Assembly: GCA_027627685.1 (NCBI GenBank)
Contig: CP091241.1
Span: forward strand, 2,974,462 to 3,038,461
Length of the DNA: 64,000 bases
Direction: 5' to 3'
Source of the DNA: Hyphomonadaceae bacterium ML37
GTDB lineage: Bacteria > Pseudomonadota > Alphaproteobacteria > Caulobacterales > Maricaulaceae
The stretch's first letter is position 1, and the number at the start of each line of letters is the position of its first letter. The translations under genes were made by a program, and so were the position numbers. Shown piece by piece: positions 47,089-57,800 of the stretch. A model generated the notes under the pieces. It was not told where the DNA came from. It did not search any database and worked only from the letters and a program-made list of their open reading frames with translations.

Positions 47089-48320
47089 GCTGGTTCCGCT
47101 TCGGCTTCGGCAAGAAGGACGACAAGCAAAAGGATAGCGGGTCCAAAGACGCCGGGCCCAAGGACAACGCGCTTGCGGACGCCGCTCCGGTGCCGGCTGC
47201 GCCCGAAGCCATTCCGGAACGGATCCGCTATACGCCTGAGCCGGACTATCCGGCTGAGACGGCCGTGGAGCCCCTGCCCGCGCCTGCGCCAGCCCCGGAC
47301 GCCGACCCGGCGGTGTCCCATGCGCCGGAACCGGACGCGCCCTCCGCAGATGACGCACAGGTTGAAACGCCCGTGATCAAGGCCGAGGCCACTGCTCCAG
47401 AGGCGAAGGGCCTGTTCGCGCGGCTGGCTTCAGGGCTGAAGAAATCCTCCTCGCGCCTGACCGAGGCTTTCACCACCGTGTTCGCCCGGCGCAAGCTCGA
47501 CGCTGCGGCGCTGGAAGAGCTGGAGGAATTGCTGATCTCCGCCGATCTGGGCGCGGCGGCGGCTGCGCGGGTCACCGCGCGGCTGGCCCGTGACAAGTTT
47601 GATGCAGAGGTGACCGGTTCGGACATTCGCGAGGCGCTGGCCGCTGTGGTGGCCGAGACGCTGCAGCCCTGCGAGCAGCCGCTCGACATGTCCGGCCCGG
47701 CGCCGCGCGTGGTGCTGTTCGTGGGGGTCAACGGATCGGGCAAGACCACCACGCTGGGCAAGATTGCGGTGAAGATGACCCGCGAGGGCGCGTCTGTCGT
47801 GACCGTGGCGGGCGATACGTTCCGTGCGGCGGCCGTGGAGCAGCTGGGCGTCTGGTCGCGGCGCGCGGGGGCCCGCTTCATGAGCCGGCCCATCGGATCG
47901 GACGCGGCGGGTCTGGCCTATGACGCGGTGGAGGCGGCCCGGCGCGAGGGCGCGGACGCGGTATTGATCGACACGGCGGGGCGCTTGCAGAACAAGACCG
48001 AGCTGATGGATGAGCTGCGCAAGATCGTGCGCGTGATCCGCAAGATGGATGAGACCGCGCCCCATCACGTGCTGCTGGTGCTGGACGGCACGGTCGGGTC
48101 CAACGCCCTGTCCCAGGCCGAGGCCTTTATGGAGGCTGGCGGGGTGACCGGCGTGATCATGACCAAGCTGGACGGCACCGCCAAGGGCGGCGCGCTGGTC
48201 CAGGTGGCCGAGCGTTACGGCCTGCCCATCCATTTCATCGGCGTCGGCGAGGGCGAAGCGGATCTGCAGGCGTTCAGCGCCCGCGATTTCGCGCGGGCGC
48301 TGGCGGGCCTGACGGGCTGA
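47085..48320 (+). CDS. ftsY: Signal recognition particle receptor FtsY
   Basis: GTPase that receives ribosome-SRP complexes at the inner membrane. The 411-residue protein has an N-terminal acidic/Pro-rich A domain (to about 100), the helical N domain, and the G domain with [46 protein letters not shown], and [10 protein letters not shown]. All SRP-GTPase G motifs are intact. It overlaps mtaB by four bases (ATGA) and is convergent with the nitroreductase gene. Confidence 0.96.
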   Translation: MSWFRFGFGKKDDKQKDSGSKDAGPKDNALADAAPVPAAPEAIPERIRYTPEPDYPAETAVEPLPAPAPAPDADPAVSHAPEPDAPSADDAQVETPVIKAEATAPEAKGLFARLASGLKKSSSRLTEAFTTVFARRKLDAAALEELEELLISADLGAAAAARVTARLARDKFDAEVTGSDIREALAAVVAETLQPCEQPLDMSGPAPRVVLFVGVNGSGKTTTLGKIAVKMTREGASVVTVAGDTFRAAAVEQLGVWSRRAGARFMSRPIGSDAAGLAYDAVEAARREGADAVLIDTAGRLQNKTELMDELRKIVRVIRKMDETAPHHVLLVLDGTVGSNALSQAEAFMEAGGVTGVIMTKLDGTAKGGALVQVAERYGLPIHFIGVGEGEADLQAFSARDFARALAGLTG

Positions 48321-48330
48321 TCACCGCAGC

Positions 48331-48966
48331 CTAGCTGAGGATTTTCGCCGCGCTGTTGAAGCTGAGCTTGGGCAGGCGGGGGAAGAGAGTCTTCTCCGTG
48401 CCAAAGCCCAGATTGATCAGGAAATTGGAGCGCCAGGCGCCCATGTCCGGATCGTTCTTGAAGAAGGTCTCGTCCACGCCCGCCTTGTCGAAGCCGGACA
48501 TGGGCCCGCAATCGAGGCCCAGCGCGCGCGCCGCCATGATCAGATAGGCCCCCTGGAGCGAGCTGTTGCGGAAGCCGTTTTCAAACCGCGCCTCGTCGCC
48601 GGCGAACCAGTCGCGGGCGCCCGGATTGTGCGGGAAGAGCTCCGGGATTTTGTCGTGGAAATTCCAGTCCCAGGCGAGCACCACGGTCACCGGCGCGGTC
48701 AGCGTCTTCTCGACATTGGCCTCAATCAGGTGCGGGCGCAGTTTGGCCTGTGCCTCGCCCTTGAGAAACAGGAAGCGCGCCGGGCTCTGATTGGCGCTGG
48801 TCGGCCCAAACTGCAGAAGTTCATAGAGCGCCTTCAACGTCGTGTCGGAGACGTCCCGGTCCTCCCAGGCATAGAAGGTGCGCGCGCCGCGGAACAGCTG
48901 ATCGAGCGCGTGGTCGCTCAGCGGATTGTGGCGGTCGGCGAGGGCGAGCGGGGCGGAATCGGTCAT
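48331..48966 (-). CDS. RutE/HadB-like nitroreductase (putative malonic semialdehyde reductase)
   Basis: A 211-residue FMN-dependent nitroreductase-fold protein. It fits the RutE branch: [21 protein letters not shown], then [15 protein letters not shown] and [16 protein letters not shown]. RutE of E. coli reduces malonic semialdehyde in pyrimidine-ring degradation, but no other rut gene is nearby, so the substrate is open. ATG 48966 follows a GGAGACCG-like sequence on the minus strand. It converges with ftsY with only 10 bases between the stops. Confidence 0.8.
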   Translation of the reverse strand: MTDSAPLALADRHNPLSDHALDQLFRGARTFYAWEDRDVSDTTLKALYELLQFGPTSANQSPARFLFLKGEAQAKLRPHLIEANVEKTLTAPVTVVLAWDWNFHDKIPELFPHNPGARDWFAGDEARFENGFRNSSLQGAYLIMAARALGLDCGPMSGFDKAGVDETFFKNDPDMGAWRSNFLINLGFGTEKTLFPRLPKLSFNSAAKILS

Positions 48967-49084
48967 GGGGCGGTCTCCGGTATCATCTTTCAGAGTTGAA
49001 AGCTGAACGGACACATAAGGCGGCGGCGCCCGCCTCACCACCCCGGCGGCGGGAAACACCCCGTTGCGATTTGGGAAAAGACCC

Positions 49085-49645
49085 CTAAACCACCGCCTCC
49101 ACGCCCGTCACTTCGGGCACGTAGTGCTTGAGCAGGTTCTCGATGCCGTGCTTCAGCGTCATGGCCGAGGACGGGCAGCCCGCGCAGGCGCCGCGCATGT
49201 GCAGCTGCACCACGCCGCTGTCGGCGTCATAGGCGTGAAACACGATATCGCCGCCATCGCGGGCCACGGCCGGGCGCACGCGGGTGTCGATGACCTCCAT
49301 GATCTCGCGCACAATGCCTTCAGCTTCGCCGGTGTATTCGGCATGGCCGGTCCCGGCTGATTCGCCGAACAGGGGCTGGCCGGACTGCACCGCGTCCATG
49401 ATCACGCCCAGGATGGCGGGCCGGATCTGGATCCAGTCGGCGTCTTCGCGCTTGGTCACCGAGACGAAGTCGGCGCCGGCGAACACGCCGACCACGCCGT
49501 CAATGGCGAACAGCTCGCGCGCCAGCAGGGAGGATTCAGCCGCTTCAGGCGAGGCGAAGTCGCGCGGCGTGCCGGGCGCGATCTCCTGGCCAGGCAGGAA
49601 TTTCAGCGTGTCGGGATTGGGGGTGATTTCAGTCTGGATGAACAT
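49085..49645 (-). CDS. NifU-like iron-sulfur carrier (Nfu)
   Basis: A 186-residue protein with an N-terminal Nfu_N domain ([20 protein letters not shown]) and a C-terminal NifU domain in which [18 protein letters not shown] holds the CxxC cluster ligands. It delivers Fe-S clusters to apo-proteins. The window offers several possible clients: the radical-SAM MtaB and the Rieske protein. ATG 49645 is the family start; the 54-residue extension is not. It is 79 bases after hisN on the same strand. Confidence 0.93.
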   Translation of the reverse strand: MFIQTEITPNPDTLKFLPGQEIAPGTPRDFASPEAAESSLLARELFAIDGVVGVFAGADFVSVTKREDADWIQIRPAILGVIMDAVQSGQPLFGESAGTGHAEYTGEAEGIVREIMEVIDTRVRPAVARDGGDIVFHAYDADSGVVQLHMRGACAGCPSSAMTLKHGIENLLKHYVPEVTGVEAVV

Positions 49646-49724
49646 GTCGCGCCGCCTTTGCTCTGCTACACAGATGGCCTGACGGCGCGCGCGGTTCAAC
49701 CCCTCACACTTTGAGGCTACTCGC

Positions 49725-50546
49725 TCAGGCCGCCGCCGGTGAAAGTTGCTCGAGCGCCAATTCGTGCAGCTCTGCGTTCGCTGCAGCGACCACCTGCCCG
49801 CCCTCATGACACGGGCCGCCGCGCCAGTTGGTCATGACGCCGCCTGCGCCCGTCACCACCGGGATCAGCGCCGCCGCATCCCAGGCCTTGAGCCCGCTTT
49901 CCACCACCAGATCGATCCCGCCCAGCGCCAGCGCGGCATAGGCATAGGCATCCAGCCCGTACCGGCGCACGCGGGCGCGGGCGGCCAGGCTGCTGAACGC
50001 GGCGGCTTCTGGGCTATTGAACAGGCCCGGATCGGTTGTGGAGATAATGGCGTCTTCGAGCCGGTTGACGGTGTGTCCGCGGGTGCGGATGGGCTGGCGC
50101 CCCTGCCCGCGATCCAGCCAGGCCGCCTCGCCGGTGACGCCCAGAAAGCGCTCGCCGGTGAAGGGCTGATCAATCACGCTGGCCATGGGGCCGTCCGGGC
50201 CACTGAGCGCAATGAGCACGCACCAGGTCGGCAGGCCGGCGATGAAGGCGCGCGTGCCGTCTATGGGATCGATGATGAAGGTACGCCCGGTGCTGGACGG
50301 CGCCGCCGCTTGCTCCTCGCCCAGCACGCCATCGCCGGGACGGTGCTGCGCGATCAGGGCGCGCAGGCGCGCCTCCACCTCACGGTCGGCGGCGGTGACG
50401 GGATCATATTCCGCGTCACGTCCCTCGGTTTTTGATTCGCAGATGATGCCGGTGCGGAAATGCCTGAGCGCCAGCGGCCGCGCAGCGTCCGCCAGCGTTT
50501 CCAGAAACGCGAGCTCGTCGGTGATATCCGGCCGGGCCGGCGCCAC
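49725..50546 (-). CDS. hisN: Histidinol-phosphatase-like IMPase family enzyme
   Basis: A 273-residue Mg2+-dependent sugar phosphatase of the inositol monophosphatase fold. Visible are EEQAAA (metal-binding Glu), DPIDGTRAFIAGLP (metal/phosphate motif) and GLKAWDAAALIPVVTGAGG (second Asp motif). Alphaproteobacterial HisN enzymes with this motif pattern convert histidinol phosphate to histidinol, but inositol or other phosphate specificity cannot be excluded. Start is a GTG at 50546, 2 bases after the stop of the XRE regulator, so the two are probably co-translated. Confidence 0.8.
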   Translation of the reverse strand: MAPARPDITDELAFLETLADAARPLALRHFRTGIICESKTEGRDAEYDPVTAADREVEARLRALIAQHRPGDGVLGEEQAAAPSSTGRTFIIDPIDGTRAFIAGLPTWCVLIALSGPDGPMASVIDQPFTGERFLGVTGEAAWLDRGQGRQPIRTRGHTVNRLEDAIISTTDPGLFNSPEAAAFSSLAARARVRRYGLDAYAYAALALGGIDLVVESGLKAWDAAALIPVVTGAGGVMTNWRGGPCHEGGQVVAAANAELHELALEQLSPAAA

Positions 50547-50548
50547 GA

Positions 50549-50938
50549 TCAGGCGGCGTCGGACTTGCTGTCAGGATCCAGCGAACGCGCCAGCTCGAGC
50601 AGGCGGCGGCGCGGACGCTCATTGAGCCGGTAATAGGCCCGGATCAGGTCCAGCGTTTCTTTCTGCGACAGGATGTCGGCGGCGATGTGTTCGCCCTCAG
50701 GCACGGCGCTCTCGCCACGGCCCGACAGGCCTTCGTAGAAATACTGAACCGGCACGTCCAGCGCTTCAGCGATCTCGAACAGACGGCTGGCGCTGACGCG
50801 ATTGGCGCCGCTTTCGTACTTCTGGACCTGCTGGAAACGTATCCCGACCGAGACGGCCAACTGCTGCTGGGTCAGGCCAAGCAGGCGGCGGCGGCGGCGG
50901 ATGCGTTTGCCCACGTGATGGTCAATTTCATTAGTCAT
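50549..50938 (-). CDS. XRE-family transcriptional regulator
   Basis: A 129-residue cytoplasmic DNA-binding protein. Residues about 10-65 form the helix-turn-helix (RIRRRRRLLGLTQQQLAVSV, then FQQVQKYESGANRVSASRL). Then comes a short helical tail (LDVPVQYFYEGL, ETLDLIRAYYRLNERPRRRLLELA). This layout is common in alphaproteobacteria, where members act as local or global regulators; the targets are not known. It is followed 2 bases later by the hisN gene. The ATG at 50938 is chosen over a longer frame from 51004. Confidence 0.9.
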   Translation of the reverse strand: MTNEIDHHVGKRIRRRRRLLGLTQQQLAVSVGIRFQQVQKYESGANRVSASRLFEIAEALDVPVQYFYEGLSGRGESAVPEGEHIAADILSQKETLDLIRAYYRLNERPRRRLLELARSLDPDSKSDAA

Positions 50939-51110
50939 GGCACTCAAATCCTTAAAGGGGCGGAAACCTGACCTTGTGACCCGGAACGTCCGGACAAAAT
51001 GCAATCAACCCCGTACGTAACAAGTCACACGCTTATTCCCCGCGCAAGCGTATAGCGCAGACTGAACGGTCGTGTCACGCGCTTGTCACGTTAAAGTGAC
51101 CCCCCCCCGG

Positions 51111-52001
51111 TCATTCGGCGGCGCGGGGCGCGGCCAGCAATTGCATACTCATATGCGCAATCCAGTCCGATATGGCGTCCGCCAGCGCGGGCAGGTGCGC
51201 CGACGCAGTGACGTTGCGCTCATCAAGATAAAGGGCGCGGTTGATCTCGATCTGGATCGCGTGGACGCCTCTCGCCGGCCGGCCATAATGTTCGGTTGTA
51301 TATCCGCCGGCATAGGGGCGGTTGCGCACCACAGTGAAGCCCAGCGCGCGAAACTGCGCTTCTGCAGCGGCGATGAAGGCGCGCGAACACGCGGCGCCAT
51401 ACCGGTCGCCCAGCACGATGTCGGCGCCGCGTGCGCTGGCGGCCGGCATGGAATGGCAGTCGATCAGAAAGGCTTCCCCGAATGCAGCTTTCGCGGCGGC
51501 CAGCTCGGCCTTCAGTGCGGCATGATAGGGTCGATAGCACCGGGCCAGGCGCGCTTCCGCTTCACCCAGCGCCAGCCGTCCCGCGTAAAGCGGGCGGCCG
51601 TCGGCGGCGGCGCGCGGAATCACGCCCAGCCCGGCTGCAGCGCGTGCGCTCACCGCGCGGGTCGTGACCGGGGCCGGGTCGAACATGTCGGGATCCAGCT
51701 CCCACTCGGCCCGGTTCACATCCACAAAGACGCGCGGAAACAGCGCCTCGATCAGGGGCGCGCCATGGTCCGGCGCGCTGGCGAGCAGCTGGTCCACATA
51801 GGCGTCTTCAGACTGGCGTAGCACGCCGAGCGGCAGCTGGACGCGCGCCAGGGCGTCCGGTGCATAGTCGCGCCCTGAATGGGGCGAGGCGAACACGAAT
51901 GCGGATGTCCGGCGCTCGGGCGCATGCACGCGCACGGCGCTTGCGCCGTGGCCGGGACCGGCGTCAAGGCCGGGATCGGATGCTTCTTGAGGGTTGGACA
52001 T
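51111..52001 (-). CDS. N-formylglutamate amidohydrolase-family protein
   Basis: A 296-residue protein of the HutG/N-formylglutamate deformylase fold. Recognisable are FVFASPHSGRDYAPDAL (zinc-binding His region), FPRVFVDVNRAEWELDP, LIDCHSMPA and HYGRPARGVHAIQIEINRALYL. HutG yields glutamate in histidine degradation, but no other hut gene is in the window, so a different amide substrate is possible. In Caulobacter a gene of this kind sits next to cpdR, as it does here, divergent by 122 bases. Confidence 0.85.
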   Translation of the reverse strand: MSNPQEASDPGLDAGPGHGASAVRVHAPERRTSAFVFASPHSGRDYAPDALARVQLPLGVLRQSEDAYVDQLLASAPDHGAPLIEALFPRVFVDVNRAEWELDPDMFDPAPVTTRAVSARAAAGLGVIPRAAADGRPLYAGRLALGEAEARLARCYRPYHAALKAELAAAKAAFGEAFLIDCHSMPAASARGADIVLGDRYGAACSRAFIAAAEAQFRALGFTVVRNRPYAGGYTTEHYGRPARGVHAIQIEINRALYLDERNVTASAHLPALADAISDWIAHMSMQLLAAPRAAE

Positions 52002-52123
52002 GGGGCGCAGTGTCCGCGCCCCGGCCCCTCGGGTCAATCACATCGCGCCGCCATCGGCGTTCAGCAGACTTTTACCCGGATGTCATAGGGTGAAGCTGGT
52101 GGATACCATGAAGGGGGAGACCA

Positions 52124-52492
52124 ATGGCCCGCATACTCCTGGCTGAAGACGATGACTCGATGAGGGATTTCCTGGCCAAGGCGCTCGAACGCGCCGGTCA
52201 CGAGGTCGAACGGGTCGCCGATGGTGAAGAAGGACTGGCGGCTCTGGGCGAGACGCCTGGCGGCTTTGACCTGTTGCTCACCGATATCGTGATGCCCGGC
52301 GTGGACGGCATCGAGCTGGCCCGGCGGGCGGCCGAAGTCGATCCGGGCCTGAAAATCATGTTCATCACCGGCTTCGCGGCGGTGGCTCTTAATGCTGGCG
52401 CCAGTGCGCCCGCCCAGGCCAAGGTGCTGTCCAAGCCTTTCCATTTGCGCGACCTGGTCGATGAGGTCGCCCGGGTGATGCAAGCGGCCTGA
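52124..52492 (+). CDS. cpdR: Cell-cycle response regulator CpdR
   Basis: A 122-residue single receiver domain. It opens MARILLAEDDDSMRDFLAKA, has phospho-acceptor Asp54 in LLLTDIVMPGVDG and Lys104 in VLSKPF, and ends without an output domain. This is the CpdR pattern: in Caulobacter, CckA-ChpT phosphorylates it, and the unphosphorylated form brings ClpXP and its substrates, including CtrA, to the cell pole. The adjacent N-formylglutamate amidohydrolase gene supports the assignment. Confidence 0.9.
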   Translation: MARILLAEDDDSMRDFLAKALERAGHEVERVADGEEGLAALGETPGGFDLLLTDIVMPGVDGIELARRAAEVDPGLKIMFITGFAAVALNAGASAPAQAKVLSKPFHLRDLVDEVARVMQAA

Positions 52493-52513
52493 GTCTTTTC
52501 CAGCTGAAATGAG

Positions 52514-52549
52514 AAGGGCCCGCCGGAGCGATCCGGCGGGCCCTTTCGA
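52514..52549. terminator. Bidirectional terminator after cpdR
   Basis: A perfect 14-bp stem (AAGGGCCCGCCGGA with TCCGGCGGGCCCTT), 4-base loop, T-rich flank on the plus side (TTTCGATTT). It separates cpdR from the convergent S9 peptidase gene and may serve both. Confidence 0.82.
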
Positions 52550-52567
52550 TTTAGACGCAAGGAGACC

Positions 52568-54625
52568 TTACAGCCCGCCCGGCCCGCAATCATTGGCGAG
52601 ATAGTTCTCGATCAGATTGAGGGTCTCGATGTGGTGGTCATAGTACCAAGGCAAGCTGTGGGGCATGTTGCGGATCATGTGCAGCTGGGCCGGAACCCGA
52701 TCACGTACGCGATTGTAGAAATTGCGCGCGTGGAAGGCGGGCGTGCGCACATCGCGGTCACCCACATAGATCAGCACCGGTATATCGGCCTGATCGGTGT
52801 TCTGGATCGGGTCCATGCCGTCAACTGTCCGGCCCTGGAAGGCCCGCTGCAGCTGGTTTTCCGACCAGGTATTGCCCAGGCGGGTCAGCTCGGTCACTGG
52901 CGCGCCGGAGATGGCGCACTGGAACGGTCCGCCCGGACGCACCACGGCGGCGGCCGCGGCGAACCCGCCATAGGAATAGCCAAAGATGGCCAGCCGCTCC
53001 GGATCGGCGATGCCCTGCTCGATCAGCCAGGCGGCGCCGTCATCCTTGTCGTCCTGCATCGCCTGACCCCATTCAGCGTCGCCGGCGAGCCAGAGTTCAC
53101 GGCCAAAACCGGTGGAGCCGCGATACTGGGGCTGCATGACGGCGTAGCCGCGCGAGGCGAGGAACTGGGTCCAGCCCGAGGCGTCCCAGGTGGCGAAGTC
53201 ACGCGCCCAGGGACCGCCATGCGGCAGCACGATCGTCGGCAGCGGGCCATCGTCGCGGGTCCAGCCGGCCGGCAGGGTCAGGAGCGCGGGGATGCGCAGG
53301 CCGTCACGCGCCTCGTAATAGTCCAGCGTTGTGCGTTCCATGGGATATTCATGCAGCCACGGGCGCGAGTGGCCCAGGAGCTGAACGCGGCTTAAATCGC
53401 GCATCACATAGAAGGAGGCCGGACGGTTGCTGGCGCCGGTCGAGAACAGAACGGTCGAGAAATCATCCGTCCAGTCGACAATCGACACGCTAGTGTCGGG
53501 GAAGGCCTGGTCCAGCGCGTCCTGGAGCGATTGCAGATTCTCGTCAAGCCAGATCCGGCCGGGCGAAGCGCCCAGGTAAGTCACCGCGATCGGCTGGTTG
53601 AAATTGCTCTCCCGGGTGCTGAGCACCACGCCAGACATGGAGAACTCAGGATGGGCCGCCACCGGCTCGTCACTGAACTGGCGCGTGGCGGGGTCATAGA
53701 GATACACCGCCGCCAGATCGGAAAACTTGTCGGTGGTCACGTAGAACTGGCCGGTCGCTTCGTCGATGCCGGTGATTGAGACATTGAAGCGCTCGCTGGC
53801 GCGGACCGTAAGGGCGTCATGCACTTCCCACGCGCCGGTTTCCGGGTTTTTCAGCTCGGTGAAGATTTCAAAATCGCCGCCCCCCGCCGTCTCGGTACGC
53901 GACTGGACCAGGACTTCACCGTCGCGCGGGCTGAAGAAGGCCGGCGAGGACCGGCCGCCGGAGCGGTAGAACAGCTCCGTTGCGCCGGTGCGCACGTTGT
54001 AGCGATAGACGTTCGAGGCCAGCGAGATGGTGTTCAGCTGCTGAACCAGCACGTGATCGGGATCGAGCGGGAGGGTCGAGATCAGGCTCGCGGTGCCTGC
54101 AAGCTCGAAGCACCGCTGCAGCTCCGGGCTGATCCCGACGGCGCGGGTGTTGCTGGCGAAGGCATCTTCGAAGCGAGAATGTTCGAGGTCGGTAAGATAG
54201 GCCTTGGTCAGAAAGGTTGCGGTGGCGCCTTCGATACTGCCTTCGCCGCACCCTCCAAGGCGGCCGGTGAATTCCTGGCGGCCGATGGCCAGGACCCGCC
54301 CGCCCTTGAGGGCGCTGGCGGCGATGAATTCCATCCGATTGCCGCTGGGGGTAATGTAATTGGGTGCGAGCGCCGGACTGTCCACGTCCTGTGTCAGGTC
54401 CCAGGTCGCCAGCGCAGTGCGCTGGCCGTCCGATCCGGGGGCGGCGACGATGGCCGCGATCAGATCGCCTTCATCACTCATCGACACCGAAGAAATCTCG
54501 GGAACCCGGGCGAAAGCCTCGGGCGGGATCGGGCGGGCCGTAATCTCGGCGGCGGACAAGGGCGCTGCGGCGCCGGCGGCCGCCAACAGGCTCAGTATGA
54601 GTGTGCGCAAGGTCTTCCCCTTCAT
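52568..54625 (-). CDS. S9-family prolyl oligopeptidase-like peptidase
   Basis: A 685-residue exported alpha/beta-hydrolase peptidase. A signal peptide is seen (TLRTLILSLLAAAGAAAPL, then SAA). The N-terminal two thirds form a beta-propeller-like domain, and the C-terminal hydrolase has the nucleophile Ser551 in FGYSYGGF, an Asp in YVGDRDVRTP (623 or 625) and His656 in NMPHSLPWYY. It probably cleaves peptides in the periplasm. ATG 54625 gives the signal peptide. It is encoded after the TonB-dependent receptor on the same strand, separated by a terminator. Confidence 0.87.
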   Translation of the reverse strand: MKGKTLRTLILSLLAAAGAAAPLSAAEITARPIPPEAFARVPEISSVSMSDEGDLIAAIVAAPGSDGQRTALATWDLTQDVDSPALAPNYITPSGNRMEFIAASALKGGRVLAIGRQEFTGRLGGCGEGSIEGATATFLTKAYLTDLEHSRFEDAFASNTRAVGISPELQRCFELAGTASLISTLPLDPDHVLVQQLNTISLASNVYRYNVRTGATELFYRSGGRSSPAFFSPRDGEVLVQSRTETAGGGDFEIFTELKNPETGAWEVHDALTVRASERFNVSITGIDEATGQFYVTTDKFSDLAAVYLYDPATRQFSDEPVAAHPEFSMSGVVLSTRESNFNQPIAVTYLGASPGRIWLDENLQSLQDALDQAFPDTSVSIVDWTDDFSTVLFSTGASNRPASFYVMRDLSRVQLLGHSRPWLHEYPMERTTLDYYEARDGLRIPALLTLPAGWTRDDGPLPTIVLPHGGPWARDFATWDASGWTQFLASRGYAVMQPQYRGSTGFGRELWLAGDAEWGQAMQDDKDDGAAWLIEQGIADPERLAIFGYSYGGFAAAAAVVRPGGPFQCAISGAPVTELTRLGNTWSENQLQRAFQGRTVDGMDPIQNTDQADIPVLIYVGDRDVRTPAFHARNFYNRVRDRVPAQLHMIRNMPHSLPWYYDHHIETLNLIENYLANDCGPGGL

Positions 54626-54773
54626 TGTGTGGCTCTGGCGCCCCCCGCGCCAGGCCAAGCGTTTGCGGCTGACAAACATGGTCAGAAAGTTAGGCCGCAA
54701 GCGCGATGGGGTCAACGGCGCGCACCGCCTCGCGCGCATTTCAGTGGATTGAAAACGCCAGGCGCGCGGCACG

Positions 54774-54804
54774 AAAAAGGGGCGGCGGAATGATCCGCCG
54801 CCCC
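54774..54804 (-). terminator. Intrinsic terminator of the TonB-dependent receptor gene
   Basis: An 11-bp stem GGGGCGGCGGA / TCCGCCGCCCC with a 4-base loop and TTTTT following on the minus strand, 30 bases after the receptor stop. It implies that the downstream peptidase gene has its own promoter or depends on read-through. Confidence 0.87.
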
Positions 54805-54833
54805 CCGTTCAAGGCAAGTGGGTGGCTTCAGAC

Positions 54834-57800
54834 CTAGAAGGTCCTGGCCACCTGGAAGAAGGCCGAGCGGCCGCGCAGGTCGAACTGCGTCGCCGACAGG
54901 GACGCATTGCCCAGGCGGCTGGTCGTGCCGGTGGACACGAACGGCGGCTGCTCGTCGAAGATGTTCCGCACGCCCGCGATCACAGACCAGTCACCGCCCA
55001 CATAGCGCACCGAGGCGCCATGGGTGATGAGGGTTTCGGTGGTCTGCTTGAAGAAGGCCTGCTGAAGGCCGTTATCCCCTCGGAAGTCAAAGATGTTGCC
55101 GCCGAAGGCCTGATCGTTCGACATCCGCTGGGTGTAATCGGAGAACCAGGAATAGGTCCAGTCGCCACGGCGGAAGCCGATATTGGCGCGGGCCACAAAG
55201 TCGGGCTGTCCGATCTGGCCGTTGAAGTCGTTCGACGTGAAGCCGTTCAGGCCACCGAACGCATCCACCACATCTTCGAACGTCCAGGTGCCGTTGGCGT
55301 CAACCGACAGGCGGCCGAACGAGAACTCGTGCTCGTAACGGACCGTGGCGTCGAGGCCGACCGTGCGCTGCGAGTTGATGTTCACGAAGTTGTTGTTGAC
55401 CGAAACGATGTTCAGGAAGCCCGGGCTAAGCGGATCTGTGTTGCGCACGAACAGGTTGCAGAAGTCGTTCGGGAAGACCGGGCTGCCATAGCAGGCCGCC
55501 AGGATGTTGCCGCCGCCGAGCTGAGCGACCTGGTCGTTGACCTCGATCTCGAAATAGTCGAGCGCGATGGACAGAGCCAGTTCGGTCGGGGTGAAGATCA
55601 GACCAACTGTCAGCGAGTCCGACGTTTCCGGGCGCAGAACGCCGGCGCCGCCGCCAGAGATGATCAGAGCTGACGGACCCACGCCAGCGTAGTTATCCGG
55701 TATGCCGTCCGCAGCACAGTTGGCCTGTAGAACGACATTGGTGCTCGTGCCCCAGTCGATGCAGGGGTCTATGCCCTGACCGCCGAAGCCGGTCTGGTTG
55801 CCCAGATACAGCTCGAACAGGCCGGGCGCCCGGAAGGACGTGCCGTAGGTGGCCCGCAGACGCAGGAGCGGGTTGATCTGCCAGTTGGCGCCCAGCTTGT
55901 AGACTGAGTCCGCATCATACAGGTCGTAATCGAAATAGCGGCCCGATGCGTTCAGGGTCAGGCTTTCGATACCCGGGAGACCGGCGAGAAGCGGCACTTC
56001 CACTTCACCGAAAATCTCATAGAGCTCGTCGACGCCCTGTGTGTTCACAGCGGAGGTCAGACCCCACTGATTGTTGCCGAAGGACAACGGGCCGGGCTGG
56101 TCGTCGATTTCCGACCGGCGGTACTCGACGCCCATCGCGACGCCCACTGGACCGGCGGGAAGGCTGAAGGCCTCGCCCGTCATGATCGCATTGAAGGTCG
56201 TCTGGGTGTATTCGGTGTTGCCGGTATCGGTGGTGAAAAGGAAGTCGCGCTGTTCCTGGGTCAGGTTGCCAGCCATGAAGTCAGTGGTAAAATAGTTGAT
56301 CGCCACGCAGGAAGAGCCGTCAGAAGGCCGGACACAAACAACGTTGCCTCCGCCATCCAATACGTGGCGAACGTCCGAGCGTGCATCCAAGGCATCTTCC
56401 ACATTGCGCACGTCGACCGTATCGCGGGTGTAGGAGCCGTCAGAGATAGAGTGCGACAGCGAGGCGTCCCACGACCAGTTGGACAGGAAGCCGAAGTTCG
56501 GACCGAAATCGCCGCGGACGCCAGCAACGCCGTACCAGTAGTCGATGTCCACGCTCGTGTTGAACGGGATCAGCGCGATCGGACGAATGAAGGACGGGGC
56601 CGGGCCGCAGCTAGCAGTGTAAGTCCCAGTGCCTTCGTTCAGGCAGTTGGCTGGCAGAATAACGCTCGCGAACTGGTTTCCACCCGTCGCTAAATCATTG
56701 CCGAAGAGGGCGTTACGGCTCCACGGAAAGAACTGGCGGGTTCGCTGCTGTTCGGTCTGGCGGTTGTTGTACAGCAATTCGCCGTACAGCTGGGCCGGGC
56801 CGAGATCAAACTCGCCGGTCAGATAGACGGCGAGGCGCTCCGTAAGGGGTATGATGTGATCCTCGAGGATGCGGGGATCATCAGTGTCCTGCTCGAGCGT
56901 GCCAACCGGCCGACCCTGGGCATCATTCGGGGTTCCGTTGACACCAGTCAAGCGGAAGCCCGGAAACACGCCCGCAGCCAATTGGCCCGGGGTCGCATTG
57001 GGATCAATCACGAAGCGGCGCGTCATGCCGTTGAACACGTCGATCGAGTTGATCACCCCCGTGTTGAAGCACTTGAAATTGCCAGCATTGGGAGAGGTCG
57101 GATTGTTCTCGGTGCGGTCGATACGTGCGCCTGTGACCGGATCAAATACATAGTCTGCAGCGCAGCTGAAATAGTCACGGTCCGCACGGGAGATGCTCTC
57201 GACGCGGGTATAGGACGCCGACGCGGTGATGAAGCCGCGGTCGAAGTTGAAGCCCATGGCGCCGTCAACCGTATAAGTCTCGCCCGCACCTTCAAACGGC
57301 ACAGACGCGGAGACGCGCAGGCTCGGGCGGTCGATCTGGGTGCGGGTGATCACGTTGATCACCCCGGCCACGGCGTCAGAGCCGTAGATCGAGGACGCGC
57401 CGTCCTTCAGGATTTCGATGCGCTGAACAGCCGACTGCGGGATGGTGTTCAGGTCAACAGCGCCGACCCGGCCTTCCACGCCCGACGGTCCAAAGCGCCG
57501 GCCGTTGAACAGCAGCAGGGTGCGCTGGGCGCCAAGGCCGCGCAGCGACACGGTCTGAACGCCCGGTCCGCCATTGACGATGAAGCCGCCGAACTGGGTG
57601 TTGATCTGCTGCGAACCAGCGGCGATCGAGCTGTCCTGCAGGATTTCGGCAGTGTCGACCAGGCCCTCGATGGAGGCGATCTCGGCCGTGATGACCTGGA
57701 TCGGCGCCGACGAGGTGAATTCATCGCGGCGCAGCAGCGAGCCGGTCACCACGATGCGGTCCGAGCTTTGCTGGGCGCGAGGCGGCGGCGGCGTGTCTTC

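Noticed and set aside
50549..50938. Antitoxin of a toxin-antitoxin pair
   Set aside because: The adjacent gene is a 273-residue IMPase-fold phosphatase, not a toxin, and the regulator has an extended C-terminus typical of stand-alone XRE proteins.
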